DNA of 64,000 nt from Streptomyces lacrimifluminis (GCF_014646095.1 NZ_BMMU01000015.1:124001-188000); one strand, 5' to 3'. Counted from the stretch's first letter, positions 7,990 to 17,623 are shown. Notes: generated by a model not told the origin, from the letters alone. Numbers and translations are program-made.

Positions 7990-9363
7990 ATGCCGTCCTC
8001 CAGCCAGCCGACCGGCGAGCGCCGACCGCGTGTCCTGGTCATCGACCACGCCTGGCGCGGCCTCGGCCCGGGGCTCGAACCGCTGAGCGGCCCCGGCGGG
8101 GCGCCACTGACCCGGACGGTCAAACTGATCGTGCTGCCGCTGATCGCCAGGCCGGCGCTGCGTCCCGAGCTCGCGGCGGACTTCCTCGCACCGGCCGAGG
8201 CCGCACTCCTCACCGGGCTGATCCAGGAGTCCGCCGCACTGCTGACGGCGACGGCACAGTGGTTCACGCTGCTCAAGAAGGCCCGCCGGACGCTGGGCGT
8301 CGTGGCCGGAAACCCGCAGGACCTGTACTTCCAGCGCTGCTTCGAGCTGGCCACCGAACACGGGACGCCCCGGGCCGGCGCCGACATGATCGCCAGGGCC
8401 TTGGTCGAGGAGGTGGCGCACGCCCCCGGCGGACGCACCGTGGACGCGCTGAAGGACCATCTGGCCGACGCCGCCCGGCGCTCACGGCTCGATGCGGAGC
8501 TGGCCGACGCCTGGGCGAGCCGCCCCCCGCCCGCCGACGCGGCTGCCGCGACCGCGGCTCTGGCACGGGCCGCCGAGCTCCTCGACGCCTGTGGTGTGCC
8601 GGGCCCGGCACACACCTCACCGTCGTACAGCGGCATGATCGAGGCAGGTAACGGAGAGCTGTTCGGCCGGGCCTTGTGGGCGCACGCGAGCGGGGTCTGG
8701 GGCCGCGACGGCCTGCCCACGCATCTGGGGCTGACGGGACGGCAGACACCGCCGCGTCCGGAGGTCGGCCGGGGCGCCTCGACGGCCACGCTGCCCGCGC
8801 CGCTGGACCGGACGCTCTTCGAGCGGCTGTTCACCGTGCTTCAGTCGTCGGCCCACCGGGAGGAGCTGGCGCCGGTGGCGGAACTCGTCGCACGGGAGAC
8901 CGGCCGCAGTTGCGCCCCTCTCGGCCTGTACGACGAGAGCCTGCGCGTCGCCGTGGTCCTCGGCGGCCGGCTCGCCGCGGGCCTCGACCCGCTGGGCACC
9001 GGGGAAGGCACGCCGGGGCGGACGGCCGCGCACCGGGCCGTCAACAGCCGCTGGCGACGGGAGGCGTCGGTCCTGCGCGCCCGCAGGCTGACCGTCTCTC
9101 CCCACCCCGACCCGGACGGCGGCGTCCTGGACGCCCTCGCCCAGGACCTCCGTACCCCGTGGGCCGCCTACATGCGCCGCCTGTGGGTGCGGCTGCACGG
9201 ACGCGACGTCCGCGACGCACCCCTGGAGGACCTCGCGTCGGCCTGGGCGGTCCTCGACGGGGTCGCCCGCTCGGTCATGATGGACCACCGCGCCCGGGTC
9301 CGCTCGGCCCTGCGCACCCTGTCCGCGGACCACGCCCCGGCGGCCGAACCGAGGAGCGCGTGA
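7990..9363 (+). CDS. Unrecognised protein A of the TPR-CHAT operon
   Basis: 457 residues, first gene of the operon; ATG 7990. Near the N-terminus is RPRVLVIDHAWRGLGPGLEP, then a mostly helical protein (AALLTATAQWFTLLKKARRT, Ala-rich helices around 180-215) with scattered conserved-looking Trp and Gly residues. No signal peptide, membrane helix, Walker motif or nuclease motif is visible. Its stop overlaps the next start (TGATG), so it is translationally coupled to gene B and probably made in fixed ratio with it. By context it should be a sensor, adaptor or substrate of the CHAT protease. It may belong to the CATRA-associated families named by the Aravind group, but that is from memory and unverified. 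Confidence 0.6.
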   Translation: MPSSSQPTGERRPRVLVIDHAWRGLGPGLEPLSGPGGAPLTRTVKLIVLPLIARPALRPELAADFLAPAEAALLTGLIQESAALLTATAQWFTLLKKARRTLGVVAGNPQDLYFQRCFELATEHGTPRAGADMIARALVEEVAHAPGGRTVDALKDHLADAARRSRLDAELADAWASRPPPADAAAATAALARAAELLDACGVPGPAHTSPSYSGMIEAGNGELFGRALWAHASGVWGRDGLPTHLGLTGRQTPPRPEVGRGASTATLPAPLDRTLFERLFTVLQSSAHREELAPVAELVARETGRSCAPLGLYDESLRVAVVLGGRLAAGLDPLGTGEGTPGRTAAHRAVNSRWRREASVLRARRLTVSPHPDPDGGVLDALAQDLRTPWAAYMRRLWVRLHGRDVRDAPLEDLASAWAVLDGVARSVMMDHRARVRSALRTLSADHAPAAEPRSA

Positions 9364-10658
9364 TGGCGCCGGGACACGTCGACGTCCACGTGGCACGCGG
9401 CCCGGACGGCACGATCCGGATCGCCGCCGGGCCCGGTCCCCGTCCCATCGAGGTGCACGACGGTGTCGTCCACGTGGGGCCGGACTTCACGCGGGCCGTG
9501 CTGGACGTCGCGGGCGCCGTGCTGACCTGGCCCGTTCTCGACGCCCCGGGGTTGCCGTGGGCGGAGGTCCATGACGTGGGGCGGGCCCAGCAGTGGGTGT
9601 GGGCGCTGTACGGCGAGCGCGTCGCCGCCGCCGTCCACGACTCCGCGGCGGGGCGGGGCGGCGTACGGGTGACCGCGGAGGCGACGGCACTCGCGGGCGC
9701 CGCCGCCCGGCTCGGCCTCGGTCACTGGGCGGCCCGGTGGTGGCCCGCCTCCTACCAGGACGGGATACCGGTGCTCGAACCCAGCCTGCTGGGCCTGGAG
9801 TTGGCCGCGCTCACGCACCGTTGCCAGCAACTGTTCGACGACGAGGGCGACCAGCCCGACGACTGCGCGGCCGAACTGATCGAGGAGCACCTGGCCGCCC
9901 TCGACCCGCTGATCCAGTGGTGGCGTGCGACAGCGGGCTCGGTGGACATGGCTCGCCGGCTGGAGACCGTGTTGCGGCTGATCGACGACGCCGCGGACAA
10001 CGCGGGCCTGGACGGACCGGCGCTGCGTCACCTCCGCTCGTCCCTGGAGGGGCGCGGTCCGGCCGCCGCCTCGGCCGACCCCGGCGCCCTGTTCGCCCGG
10101 CGCGGCGGCTACGCCCTCGCCGCGGGCGAGCCGCTCGTCACGGGCGGCCGGGTGATCGCCCGGGGCTCGGGGATCAACGACTGGCGCCGCTACCCGCCCG
10201 GCCTCGTCGACGCCGCCGAGAGCGCGGTGTCCTGGACCGCTCGCGCGCTCGGCGCACGGCGGCGGATCGAGGTCGAGGCCCTCGCCGACCCCGCCGCACC
10301 CGCCACCGGCACACCCCTCGTCGCGGAGGTCCACGTGAACGGCGGCGCCCCGCACCGGGTGTCCCTCGCCAGGCGCGACGACCTGTGGACCGGCCACTCG
10401 GACCTGTCCCCGGATCCGCAGGCCGGAGTGTCGGCTCCGCGTATCGAGGTCGGCGTCCTCCTGCCCGGCTTCGACCCGGGTCCCGGCGCACCGGGCGACG
10501 CCGACGTCCGGGCCGGGCGGGACGCCGTTCGCGCCCTGGTCCGGCGGCGCCTCGCGGTCGCGAGGCGTCCTCCGGCGTACGACACGCCGCCGCACGACAA
10601 CTGCTCGGCACCGTTCCTCGCCGAGACCGCCGCCACTGCCACCGACGAGGACTACTGA
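9363..10658 (+). CDS. Unrecognised protein B of the TPR-CHAT operon
   Basis: 431 residues. ATG 9363 overlaps the previous stop by one base. The N-terminal 60 residues are predicted beta-rich (HVDVHVARGPDGTIRIAAG), the middle is helical and Trp-rich (GLGHWAARWWPASYQDG), and the C-terminal third is again beta-rich (AEVHVNGGAPHRVSLARRDD) before a flexible acidic tail ending ATDEDY. No catalytic motif is evident. Three bases separate it from the protease gene, so all three are one transcription unit. It could carry a CASPASE-and-TPR-associated domain; profile comparison would decide. Confidence 0.6.
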   Translation: MAPGHVDVHVARGPDGTIRIAAGPGPRPIEVHDGVVHVGPDFTRAVLDVAGAVLTWPVLDAPGLPWAEVHDVGRAQQWVWALYGERVAAAVHDSAAGRGGVRVTAEATALAGAAARLGLGHWAARWWPASYQDGIPVLEPSLLGLELAALTHRCQQLFDDEGDQPDDCAAELIEEHLAALDPLIQWWRATAGSVDMARRLETVLRLIDDAADNAGLDGPALRHLRSSLEGRGPAAASADPGALFARRGGYALAAGEPLVTGGRVIARGSGINDWRRYPPGLVDAAESAVSWTARALGARRRIEVEALADPAAPATGTPLVAEVHVNGGAPHRVSLARRDDLWTGHSDLSPDPQAGVSAPRIEVGVLLPGFDPGPGAPGDADVRAGRDAVRALVRRRLAVARRPPAYDTPPHDNCSAPFLAETAATATDEDY

Positions 10659-10661
10659 CGG

Positions 10662-13613
10662 ATGCGGGACGACAAGGCAGTACACGGCGGACAGGGCGAG
10701 GGCGCGGAAGTGTCGGCGCTGTACGGGGAGCCGTTCGACAGCGGCTTCGCCCTGGCCGAGGAGCACCAGCTCACCGCCGATCTCACGGCCGCGTGCGCCG
10801 TCTACGAGGAGTTGCTCGCCGTGGCGGAGTCCATCGAGGACTCGCCCGACGTACGGTTCCTGCGGGCGCACCTGCTGTCGAACCTCGCGAGTGTCCGGCT
10901 CACCGCCACGGACCTGGCCGGGGCCGAGGATGCCGTCGAGCGCTCCCGCGTCCTGCTCGACGGCATCGCGTCCGTGCCGATGGGGCCGCGCGGCCGACAG
11001 CTGTGGCTGGAGGTCCTGCTGAAGACACTGCTCGCCAGGGCCGATCTGCGGCGCAGGACGGGGCGCCTGGACGAGGCACTGGCCTGTCTCGACGAGGCGG
11101 GGGCCACGCTGCCCGAGTTCGACGATCCGGAGGGGCTGCGCAGCGCCGAACTCGGCACGAACCGGGTGCATCTGCTGATGGAGCGCGGCGAGTGGGGAGC
11201 GGCCGAGGAGCATGCGACGGCGTTGCTGTCCACCCTGGAGGCGACCGAGCTGGAGACCGTGCCGCGGCTGCTGACCGCCCTCGGCGTCATCTGCTCCTCG
11301 ACCGGACGTTTCGACGAGGCCGAGGACCACCTCGCCCGCGCGGAGGAACGCTTCCTGGCCCTGGGGGACATCGGTGAGCAGCACTCGATGCTCGCGCACC
11401 GGGCGCACGTGGCGCTGGACCGGGGTGAACTCGACGTCGCGGAGCGGCTGTTCGCCGAGGCGTCCGCGTTCTTCGAGCAGCAAGGACGGTTCGGGGACCT
11501 GGCGGTCTGCGAACAGGCCCGCGCCTTCCTCGCCGGACGGCGCGGCGACAGCGCCGGCGCGGGCGACCTGATGGCGGCGAGCCTGGCCCGGTTCGAGGAA
11601 CTCGGCGCCTCGATCGCCGCCGCCGACAGCATGCTGCTGGGCGCCCAACTCGCCTACGACCAGGGCGACATCGCAGAGATGAAACGGCTGGCCCAGGAGG
11701 CTCGCGACATCTACCAGGCCCGGGAGGTGTACGAACGGTGCGCGCAGGTCGACCTCATGCTCGCGAGGGCCCTTGAGGACAACCTGAACCGGACGGACCA
11801 CGGCGAGCACGAGAGGCGTTCCCTCGACAACGCCCTCTCCCTCGCGCTCCCCGCGGCACTGACCCTTCAGGCGGCGCGCTTCGACTTCACCACAGCCCGC
11901 GCACGCCATCAGTGGCTCCAACTGGCGGACGAGGCGATGGAGTTGGCCTTCCGTCTCGCCGTACGCCGACAGGACCAGGGGCTGCTGTTCGAACTGGTGG
12001 AACACCGCAGCGCGGGCGCTCCGCTGGCCCTGGACCGCACGCCGCCTGCGGCGCCCCGCGCCTCACTTCCAGGGTCCGCCGAAGGTGCCGGGTCGGTCTT
12101 CCCCGGTGCGGCCATGAAGACGTACGCGCACACCGACGGCCCGATGGCCCTCGGCGGGGTGGCGGCCGAGGCCGCCGCCTCCGCGGGCCTGCGCGTCGCG
12201 CCACCGCCGAGGGTACGGATGACAGCGCAGGGGCCCGGCCGTGTGGCGCTCCAGGAGTACATCGCGGGGGCCGAGTTCCGCTATCACCGGCGGATCGTGA
12301 ACGACGAGGAGGTCCCGTTCTGGTTCACCGACGACCTGACCAGCCGCCCGGTGGTCCAGATCCGACTGGCCGACGCCGGCGACCTGTTCATGACCTGGAC
12401 GTGGGCCGGCGGCGCCCGGGGGTTCGGTACCGGCCAGGGTCCCGCCGAGGAAGTCGACCGGGCGGTGCGGGAGTTGTCCGCCGCGCTGCCGGGGACGGGC
12501 GAGGGAGCGGCGGGAGTGCGACGCGCGTTCGAATCGGGAGCGATGGCGGATCAGGGGGCCGAGCACCGGCTCGCGCGGACGCTGGCCGAGGCACTGTGGC
12601 CCGAGGGGCTGACGGCGCAGATACGCCAGGTGTCGGAGCGGTCGGGCCGTCCGCTGGTCCGGATCCAGCCCTCGCCGCGGGTCGCCCAGGTCCCCTGGGA
12701 ACTGCTCGCCGTCGACGCCGCCACCGACGAGCGGCTCATCGAACTGGCGGACGTGGTGACCACCACGCCGATGTCGTCGCGACGCCGGGCCGACGCCGCA
12801 CGCCCGGTGCCGGACCGGGACCCCGATGCGCACGCCGGCCCGGTCGTTCTCGTCCTCGACCCCCGGATCCCCGGATTCCGGGCCGACTCCCCGCTCGGTT
12901 CCGTCCTGGGACCGCCCGGATCCGACCCGGAGTTGCTGTCCTTCGTGCAGAGGCGTCTCGACGCGGGGGCCGTCGCGCCGTCCGTCGCCACCCCGGCGGA
13001 GGCCTTCCGCCGCACGGACCTGGACCGGGACTGGCTGAGCGGCGTGCTCCGCAAGGGCGCCCGCAGGCTCCTGTACGTCGGGCATGTGAGCGGTGCGCCG
13101 GTCGAGGGCGGGCAGAGCGAGGACGGCACGCTCCACCTGTGCTGCGGTACGGGAACCGCCGGCCTGGCCGAACCGGTCCGCGGTCATCGCCCGTTGTCGG
13201 CCAAGGACCTCCTGCTGGGCACACTGCCCCTGCATGCGGACGGCGAGCCGGGGGCCCGGCTGTGGCCCGCACCGCCGCGTGTCGCCCTCGTCGGGTGCGA
13301 GAGCGGCGGCGACCTCCGCTTCGCCGAGTCGTTCGGCCTCGCGACCGCGATGATCCACAACGGTGCCGAACTCGTCACCGCCACCCGCTGGGTGCTGCCG
13401 ACCAGCTTCGCCTTCCACCAGGTGGCCGGCCTGTCCGGGTCGGTGCGCCCGCTGACGGAAGCGATCATCGCCGTCGACACCGCCCACGAACACCCCGACC
13501 CTGTGGGCCGTCTCGGACGCTGGCAGCGTGAGCGTCTCGACCTGTGGCGGGCCGGCGGCCGGATCGAGCATTCGCCCCTGCTGTGGGCGGCCCTCACCTC
13601 CATCACCGTTTGA
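10662..13613 (+). CDS. TPR-CHAT caspase-like protease
   Basis: 983 residues. About residues 20-445 are tandem TPR-type helix pairs (GRLDEALACLDEAG, GRFDEAEDHLARAEERF, GELDVAERLFAEASAFF). A unique middle domain at about 480-640 includes EFRYHRRIVNDEEVPFWFTD. The CHAT peptidase domain runs from about 675 to 983, with His808 in YVGHVSG and Cys879 in LVGCESGGD, the expected His-Cys dyad of clan CD (caspase/separase-like) proteases. CHAT proteases are known effectors in conflict systems such as TPR-CHAT with type III-E CRISPR; there is no CRISPR here, so partners A and B are the likely regulators. It is third in a coupled operon, and no terminator hairpin is obvious after it. Cytoplasmic. The protease assignment is strong; the biological role is inference. 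Confidence 0.85.
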   Translation: MRDDKAVHGGQGEGAEVSALYGEPFDSGFALAEEHQLTADLTAACAVYEELLAVAESIEDSPDVRFLRAHLLSNLASVRLTATDLAGAEDAVERSRVLLDGIASVPMGPRGRQLWLEVLLKTLLARADLRRRTGRLDEALACLDEAGATLPEFDDPEGLRSAELGTNRVHLLMERGEWGAAEEHATALLSTLEATELETVPRLLTALGVICSSTGRFDEAEDHLARAEERFLALGDIGEQHSMLAHRAHVALDRGELDVAERLFAEASAFFEQQGRFGDLAVCEQARAFLAGRRGDSAGAGDLMAASLARFEELGASIAAADSMLLGAQLAYDQGDIAEMKRLAQEARDIYQAREVYERCAQVDLMLARALEDNLNRTDHGEHERRSLDNALSLALPAALTLQAARFDFTTARARHQWLQLADEAMELAFRLAVRRQDQGLLFELVEHRSAGAPLALDRTPPAAPRASLPGSAEGAGSVFPGAAMKTYAHTDGPMALGGVAAEAAASAGLRVAPPPRVRMTAQGPGRVALQEYIAGAEFRYHRRIVNDEEVPFWFTDDLTSRPVVQIRLADAGDLFMTWTWAGGARGFGTGQGPAEEVDRAVRELSAALPGTGEGAAGVRRAFESGAMADQGAEHRLARTLAEALWPEGLTAQIRQVSERSGRPLVRIQPSPRVAQVPWELLAVDAATDERLIELADVVTTTPMSSRRRADAARPVPDRDPDAHAGPVVLVLDPRIPGFRADSPLGSVLGPPGSDPELLSFVQRRLDAGAVAPSVATPAEAFRRTDLDRDWLSGVLRKGARRLLYVGHVSGAPVEGGQSEDGTLHLCCGTGTAGLAEPVRGHRPLSAKDLLLGTLPLHADGEPGARLWPAPPRVALVGCESGGDLRFAESFGLATAMIHNGAELVTATRWVLPTSFAFHQVAGLSGSVRPLTEAIIAVDTAHEHPDPVGRLGRWQRERLDLWRAGGRIEHSPLLWAALTSITV

Positions 13614-13694
13614 CCACGTCACCGCCGGCCGGAAGCCTCGCCCTGCCGAAGGACTCGACGCACGACGGCCGCGAAGGCGTGACGGGACGGAGTT

Positions 13695-14720
13695 TCAGCG
13701 GTTGACCGCGGGTGCCGGGGCGGGCCCCGTGCTGGCGCGCAGGGAGATCGGCGGTGCGAGGAGGTGGTGGCGTGGCACCGCGTCGGGGTGGTCGAGCCGC
13801 TCGACGAGCAGTTCGACGGCGAGCCGGCCCAACTCCTCGGCCGGCACGTCCGCCGCCGTGAGCTGTGGGGTCACGGTCTCCGCCCAGCGGCCCGCCACGA
13901 CCCCGGTGAGGGAGAAGTCGCGCGGCACGTGCCGGCCTGCCACGGCCAGGCCCCGGTAGAGGCCGCCGAGCGCCGCCTCGTTCAGGGTGACCAGCGCCGT
14001 GGTGTCCGGGTCCTCGTGGAGGATCCGCTCCAGGCACTCCTGCCCGGAGGGGGCGTCGTCACCGCAGCAGTACGTCCGTACGGTGAGCCCGCGCTCGGCC
14101 GCGGCCTTGGTGAAGCCGTCGAGGCCGCGGTGCGCCGACTCGTAGCCGGCCCGCAGCAGGTGCTCGGGCCGGTTCACGAGAGCGATCCGGCGGTGTCCCA
14201 GGTCGGCGAGATGGTTGACGCAGGCCGCCGCCAGCGCGGTGTGGTCGAGACCGACCCACCAGTCCCGGTCCGAGCGGGCCGTGCGGCCGATGCAGACGGC
14301 GGGGAAGTTCTCCTCGCCCAGGTGGTCGACCCGGTCGTCCTGGAGCCTGATCTCCATCAGGATCGCGCCGTCGACCCGGCGCTCACCCAGCAGCCGCTGG
14401 AACGAGCGGTCGCTGTCCACACCGCTCGGGGACAGCAGCACGTCGTAGTCGTACGCCGCCGCGGCCTCCACCACACTGCCGATGAAGTCGAGCTGCATAC
14501 CGGTGTAGTGGTTCCCGGCCGGCGGGAAGACCAGACCGATGGTGCTGGTCCGGCCGTTGGCCAGGGCGCGTGCGCTGGCGTTGGGCCGATAGCCCAGCTC
14601 GTCGATCACCTGCTGGATCCTGCGCCGGGTCTCCTCCGACACGGAGCGCTTGCCGCTCAGCGCGTAGGACACGGTGCTTCGCGAGACACCGGCCCGCTTG
14701 GCGATCTCACCGATGTTCAC
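13695..14720 (-). CDS. LacI-family transcriptional repressor
   Basis: 341 residues. The N-terminal HTH is MNIGEIAKRAGVSRSTVSYA with hinge helix YRPNASARALANGR; residues 60-330 form a periplasmic-binding-protein-like sugar domain. GTG 14720 is preceded by AAGGAG. The operator CGAACCGGTTCG lies just upstream (14734-14745) and again before the divergent glycoside hydrolase gene, so it very likely represses both itself and that gene until an oligosaccharide inducer appears. Confidence 0.92.
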   Translation of the reverse strand: MNIGEIAKRAGVSRSTVSYALSGKRSVSEETRRRIQQVIDELGYRPNASARALANGRTSTIGLVFPPAGNHYTGMQLDFIGSVVEAAAAYDYDVLLSPSGVDSDRSFQRLLGERRVDGAILMEIRLQDDRVDHLGEENFPAVCIGRTARSDRDWWVGLDHTALAAACVNHLADLGHRRIALVNRPEHLLRAGYESAHRGLDGFTKAAAERGLTVRTYCCGDDAPSGQECLERILHEDPDTTALVTLNEAALGGLYRGLAVAGRHVPRDFSLTGVVAGRWAETVTPQLTAADVPAEELGRLAVELLVERLDHPDAVPRHHLLAPPISLRASTGPAPAPAVNR

Positions 14721-14733
14721 GCCACTCCTTCGT

Positions 14734-14745
14734 CGAACCGGTTCG
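14734..14745. promoter_or_regulatory. LacI-type operator upstream of lacI
   Basis: Perfect 12-bp palindrome CGAACCGGTTCG, 14 bases before the GTG of the LacI gene. The central CG step and overall form match LacI-family operators; its copy at 14878 supports autoregulation. Confidence 0.8.
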
Positions 14746-14877
14746 CATCAAGGCAAGTTAGGAGTGGCGGCGACCGATGTCAATGACCGGCACAGAACTC
14801 CACATCCCTCTCGCCCAGTCCGCGTCGAAGGTATTGCTCACCGCTTTTCGGCGGTGCTAGCTTCCGGCACGCGTTCT

Positions 14878-14891
14878 TCGAACCGGTTCGA
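14878..14891. promoter_or_regulatory. LacI-type operator upstream of the glycoside hydrolase
   Basis: Palindrome TCGAACCGGTTCGA, identical in its 12-bp core to the site at 14734. It is 31 bases upstream of the hydrolase GTG, where it would block transcription of that gene. Confidence 0.8.
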
Positions 14892-14922
14892 CATCTCTGA
14901 CGGAACACCCAACGGAGCCCCA

Positions 14923-17622
14923 GTGCGACGCACCCGCAGCAGAACCACCGCCGGCGCCACCGCCGTCACCGCCCTCGCCGCCCTGCTCGCCGTACCCGCC
15001 ACCGGCGCCACGGCCCGCGCGGCGGAACCCGAACAGCTCACCATCGATCTCGCCACCGACACCGGCGCCTTCCACGGAGGCGCTTCCGGCTCGCTGTACG
15101 GCGTCTACGGCGACGGCGTGCCCAGCCGCAACGTCCTTGAGGGCATGCACGTCCGCACGGTCTCGACGAAGGCACAGGACGGGCCCCAGCATCCGGGAGC
15201 GGACGCCCTGGAGATGCTGCCGCCGTTCGTGGACTCGGGCGGCAAGGACGTCTACGTCTACATGACCGACATCTACCGCGGCTTCCCCTACCAGTGGCCG
15301 GGGGCGGACGGTCCGGCGCGGCTCGCCGACTTCAAGGAGAAGATCAGGAAGCAGGTCCAGCAGGTCCTGACCCTGGACGACGCGTACAAGGACCACGTCG
15401 TCTACGTCCCCTTCAACGAGCCCGAAGGGAACATGTTCGGCACTGGCGAGTGGAGCTACGACAAGGTCTCCTGGCTGAACGACCCGCAGCACTACTTCTC
15501 GGCCTGGAAGGAGGTCTACCACCTCATCAAGGGCCTCGACCCGGACGCCCGCATCGCGGGACCCAACACCAGCGTCCTCTACGACCAGGTCAAGGGCTTC
15601 CTGCGGTACGCCAAGGCCAATGACGTCGTGCCGGACGTGATGACCTGGCACGAGCTGTCGTCGCCCGCCGCGGTCCGCACCAACGTGGCGAAGTACCGGC
15701 AGATGGAGAAGGACGTCGGCGTCGGCCCGCTGCCGGTCAACGTGAACGAGTACGGCCACAACTACCACCTCTCCGTGCCCGGTCAGGTCGTCCAGTGGGT
15801 CTCCGCGATCGAGGAGTCGAAGATCGACGCGGACCTCGCCTACTGGAACATCGACGGCAACCTCAACGACTCGGCGGTCGAGGCCAACAAGGGCAACGGC
15901 CAGTGGTGGCTGTTCAACGCCTACGGGCAGATGTCCGGCCACACGGTCGAGGTGACCGCCCCGCATCCCAACCAGCAGTACACCCTCCAGGGCGTCGCCA
16001 CGCTCGACGAGGACAAGAGGCAGTCGCGGACGATCTTCGGCGGCAAGAACGGGGACGCCGACGTCGTCTTCCGGAACATCGACCCCGAACTGTTCGGCGA
16101 GGCCGTGCACGCCACCGTGCAGGAGATCCCCTGGACCGGCCAGGTCGGCGACTCCGCCCAGCCCCTGCGACTGGCCGACCGGGAGCTGGCGGTCGGCGCG
16201 GACGGCACCGTCACCCTGCCCATGACCGGCATGAACGAGATGTCCGCCTACCAGGTCATCCTCTCCCCCGGCGGCCACGGCGCGGAGCCGGCCGAGCCGT
16301 CGGTGACCTGGCGCAGGACGTACGAGGCGGAGAACGCCACCTACACGGGCGGTGGTTACTCGAAGAACGGCCCCGAGGGCACGCCCTCCAACGTCGGCGG
16401 GTTCGCCACGTCCGGTACCTACAACGTCGGCGGCCTGCGCTCCGGTTCCGACGGGGTCCTCGGCTTCGACGTGGACGTCCCGCAGGACGGCACGTACGAC
16501 CTGAGTGTGTTCGCCAACTCCTACAACCTGTACGACCTGGTGAAGGAGCAGGGGCCCACCAACGTCTTCCTGCGTGTCGACGGCGCCGATCCGCAGGAGC
16601 TCAGGCTGCCGCTCGGGTACAAGTGGGTGGTGTGGGGCCACACCGACACCACGGTGCGGCTCACCGCAGGCAAGCACCGCATCACACTCGCCGCCAAGGA
16701 CCCCGACCTGGGCATCACCAAGGGCGACGCCATCATCGACAAGGTCGACCTGTCACTGCGGGACGCGCGGGTGACCGCACCGGCGGTCTACGAGGCCGAG
16801 TACGCCACCCTCGCCGGAACACTGCCCACCTACACCCGCCCCGGCGCCTCGGGCCCCGGCACGGTACCGCTGGCCAAGGACGACTCGGCGACCTTCTGGG
16901 TCCACTCCCCCACCGACGGCGAATCGACCGTGTACGTCGACCACTTGGGCGGCGGCAGAGCGAGTCTCTCCCTCAACGGCGAGAAACTCGACGTACCCAA
17001 GCTCGGGGGTGACAAGAAGGGCACCGACCGGATGCGGGTGTTCCTGTCCGGCGGCATCAACAAGATCACCGTCACCGGCGCCTCACGAACGCTGGTCCTC
17101 GACCGGCTGCGGGTCACCCCGTCCAGCGGCACCCTGACGACCAGGGTCTACCAGGCGGAGGACGGCCGGCTGACCGGCGCCGCCAAGGTGAGCGACGCCT
17201 ACACCTTCGCCTCCGGCGGCAAGGCGGTGACCGACATCGGCGACGGCAGGGCCAACGCTCTCGCCCTCGACGTGGTCGCCGACAGGGCCGGTCGGCATGC
17301 CGTGACCATCCGTTACTCCAACGCCGAACAAGCGCCTGCCACGCACTACAACCCCGACCCGATCGCCCGGCACGCCGATCTCTCGGTCAACGGCGGACCG
17401 GCCCGCCGGGTGCTGTTCCCGACGACCTTCCACTTCAACAACTTCTGGGAACTGACCGTCCCCCTCACGCTGAAGAAGGGCACCAACCGGCTCGCCTTCA
17501 CCGCCGAGGAGCTGCCCGACTTCAACGGCGACACCTACAACGAGTACGACCAGCGATCCCCGTACGCGCCGGTCATCGACCGCGTCGCCGTCACGCCCCT
17601 CGCGGAGAGGCGGCCCGCCTGA
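14923..17622 (+). CDS. Secreted clan-A-like glycoside hydrolase with three CBM35-like modules
   Basis: 899 residues from GTG 14923 (ACGGAG 7 bases upstream). A Sec-type signal peptide ends near TARAAE (about residue 33). The catalytic (beta/alpha)8 domain (about 40-380) has the acid/base candidate Glu166 in PFNEPEG and the nucleophile candidate Glu276 in VNVNEYGHN, the usual strand-4 and strand-7 glutamates of clan GH-A. An accessory beta domain and three carbohydrate-binding modules follow, starting near 467 (YEAENATYTGGG), 622 (YEAEYATLAG) and 742 (YQAEDGRLTG). I cannot assign a GH family; GH39-like enzymes are closest in feel. The matching operator ties it to the LacI gene, so it should act on a plant or microbial polysaccharide outside the cell. 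Confidence 0.8.
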   Translation: MRRTRSRTTAGATAVTALAALLAVPATGATARAAEPEQLTIDLATDTGAFHGGASGSLYGVYGDGVPSRNVLEGMHVRTVSTKAQDGPQHPGADALEMLPPFVDSGGKDVYVYMTDIYRGFPYQWPGADGPARLADFKEKIRKQVQQVLTLDDAYKDHVVYVPFNEPEGNMFGTGEWSYDKVSWLNDPQHYFSAWKEVYHLIKGLDPDARIAGPNTSVLYDQVKGFLRYAKANDVVPDVMTWHELSSPAAVRTNVAKYRQMEKDVGVGPLPVNVNEYGHNYHLSVPGQVVQWVSAIEESKIDADLAYWNIDGNLNDSAVEANKGNGQWWLFNAYGQMSGHTVEVTAPHPNQQYTLQGVATLDEDKRQSRTIFGGKNGDADVVFRNIDPELFGEAVHATVQEIPWTGQVGDSAQPLRLADRELAVGADGTVTLPMTGMNEMSAYQVILSPGGHGAEPAEPSVTWRRTYEAENATYTGGGYSKNGPEGTPSNVGGFATSGTYNVGGLRSGSDGVLGFDVDVPQDGTYDLSVFANSYNLYDLVKEQGPTNVFLRVDGADPQELRLPLGYKWVVWGHTDTTVRLTAGKHRITLAAKDPDLGITKGDAIIDKVDLSLRDARVTAPAVYEAEYATLAGTLPTYTRPGASGPGTVPLAKDDSATFWVHSPTDGESTVYVDHLGGGRASLSLNGEKLDVPKLGGDKKGTDRMRVFLSGGINKITVTGASRTLVLDRLRVTPSSGTLTTRVYQAEDGRLTGAAKVSDAYTFASGGKAVTDIGDGRANALALDVVADRAGRHAVTIRYSNAEQAPATHYNPDPIARHADLSVNGGPARRVLFPTTFHFNNFWELTVPLTLKKGTNRLAFTAEELPDFNGDTYNEYDQRSPYAPVIDRVAVTPLAERRPA

Positions 17623-17623
17623 C

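Noticed and set aside
9168..12005. 945-codon minus-strand open frame opposite the TPR-CHAT operon
   Set aside because: Shadow frame from high GC content; Arg/Gly/Val-rich, no domain, and the plus strand is clearly coding.
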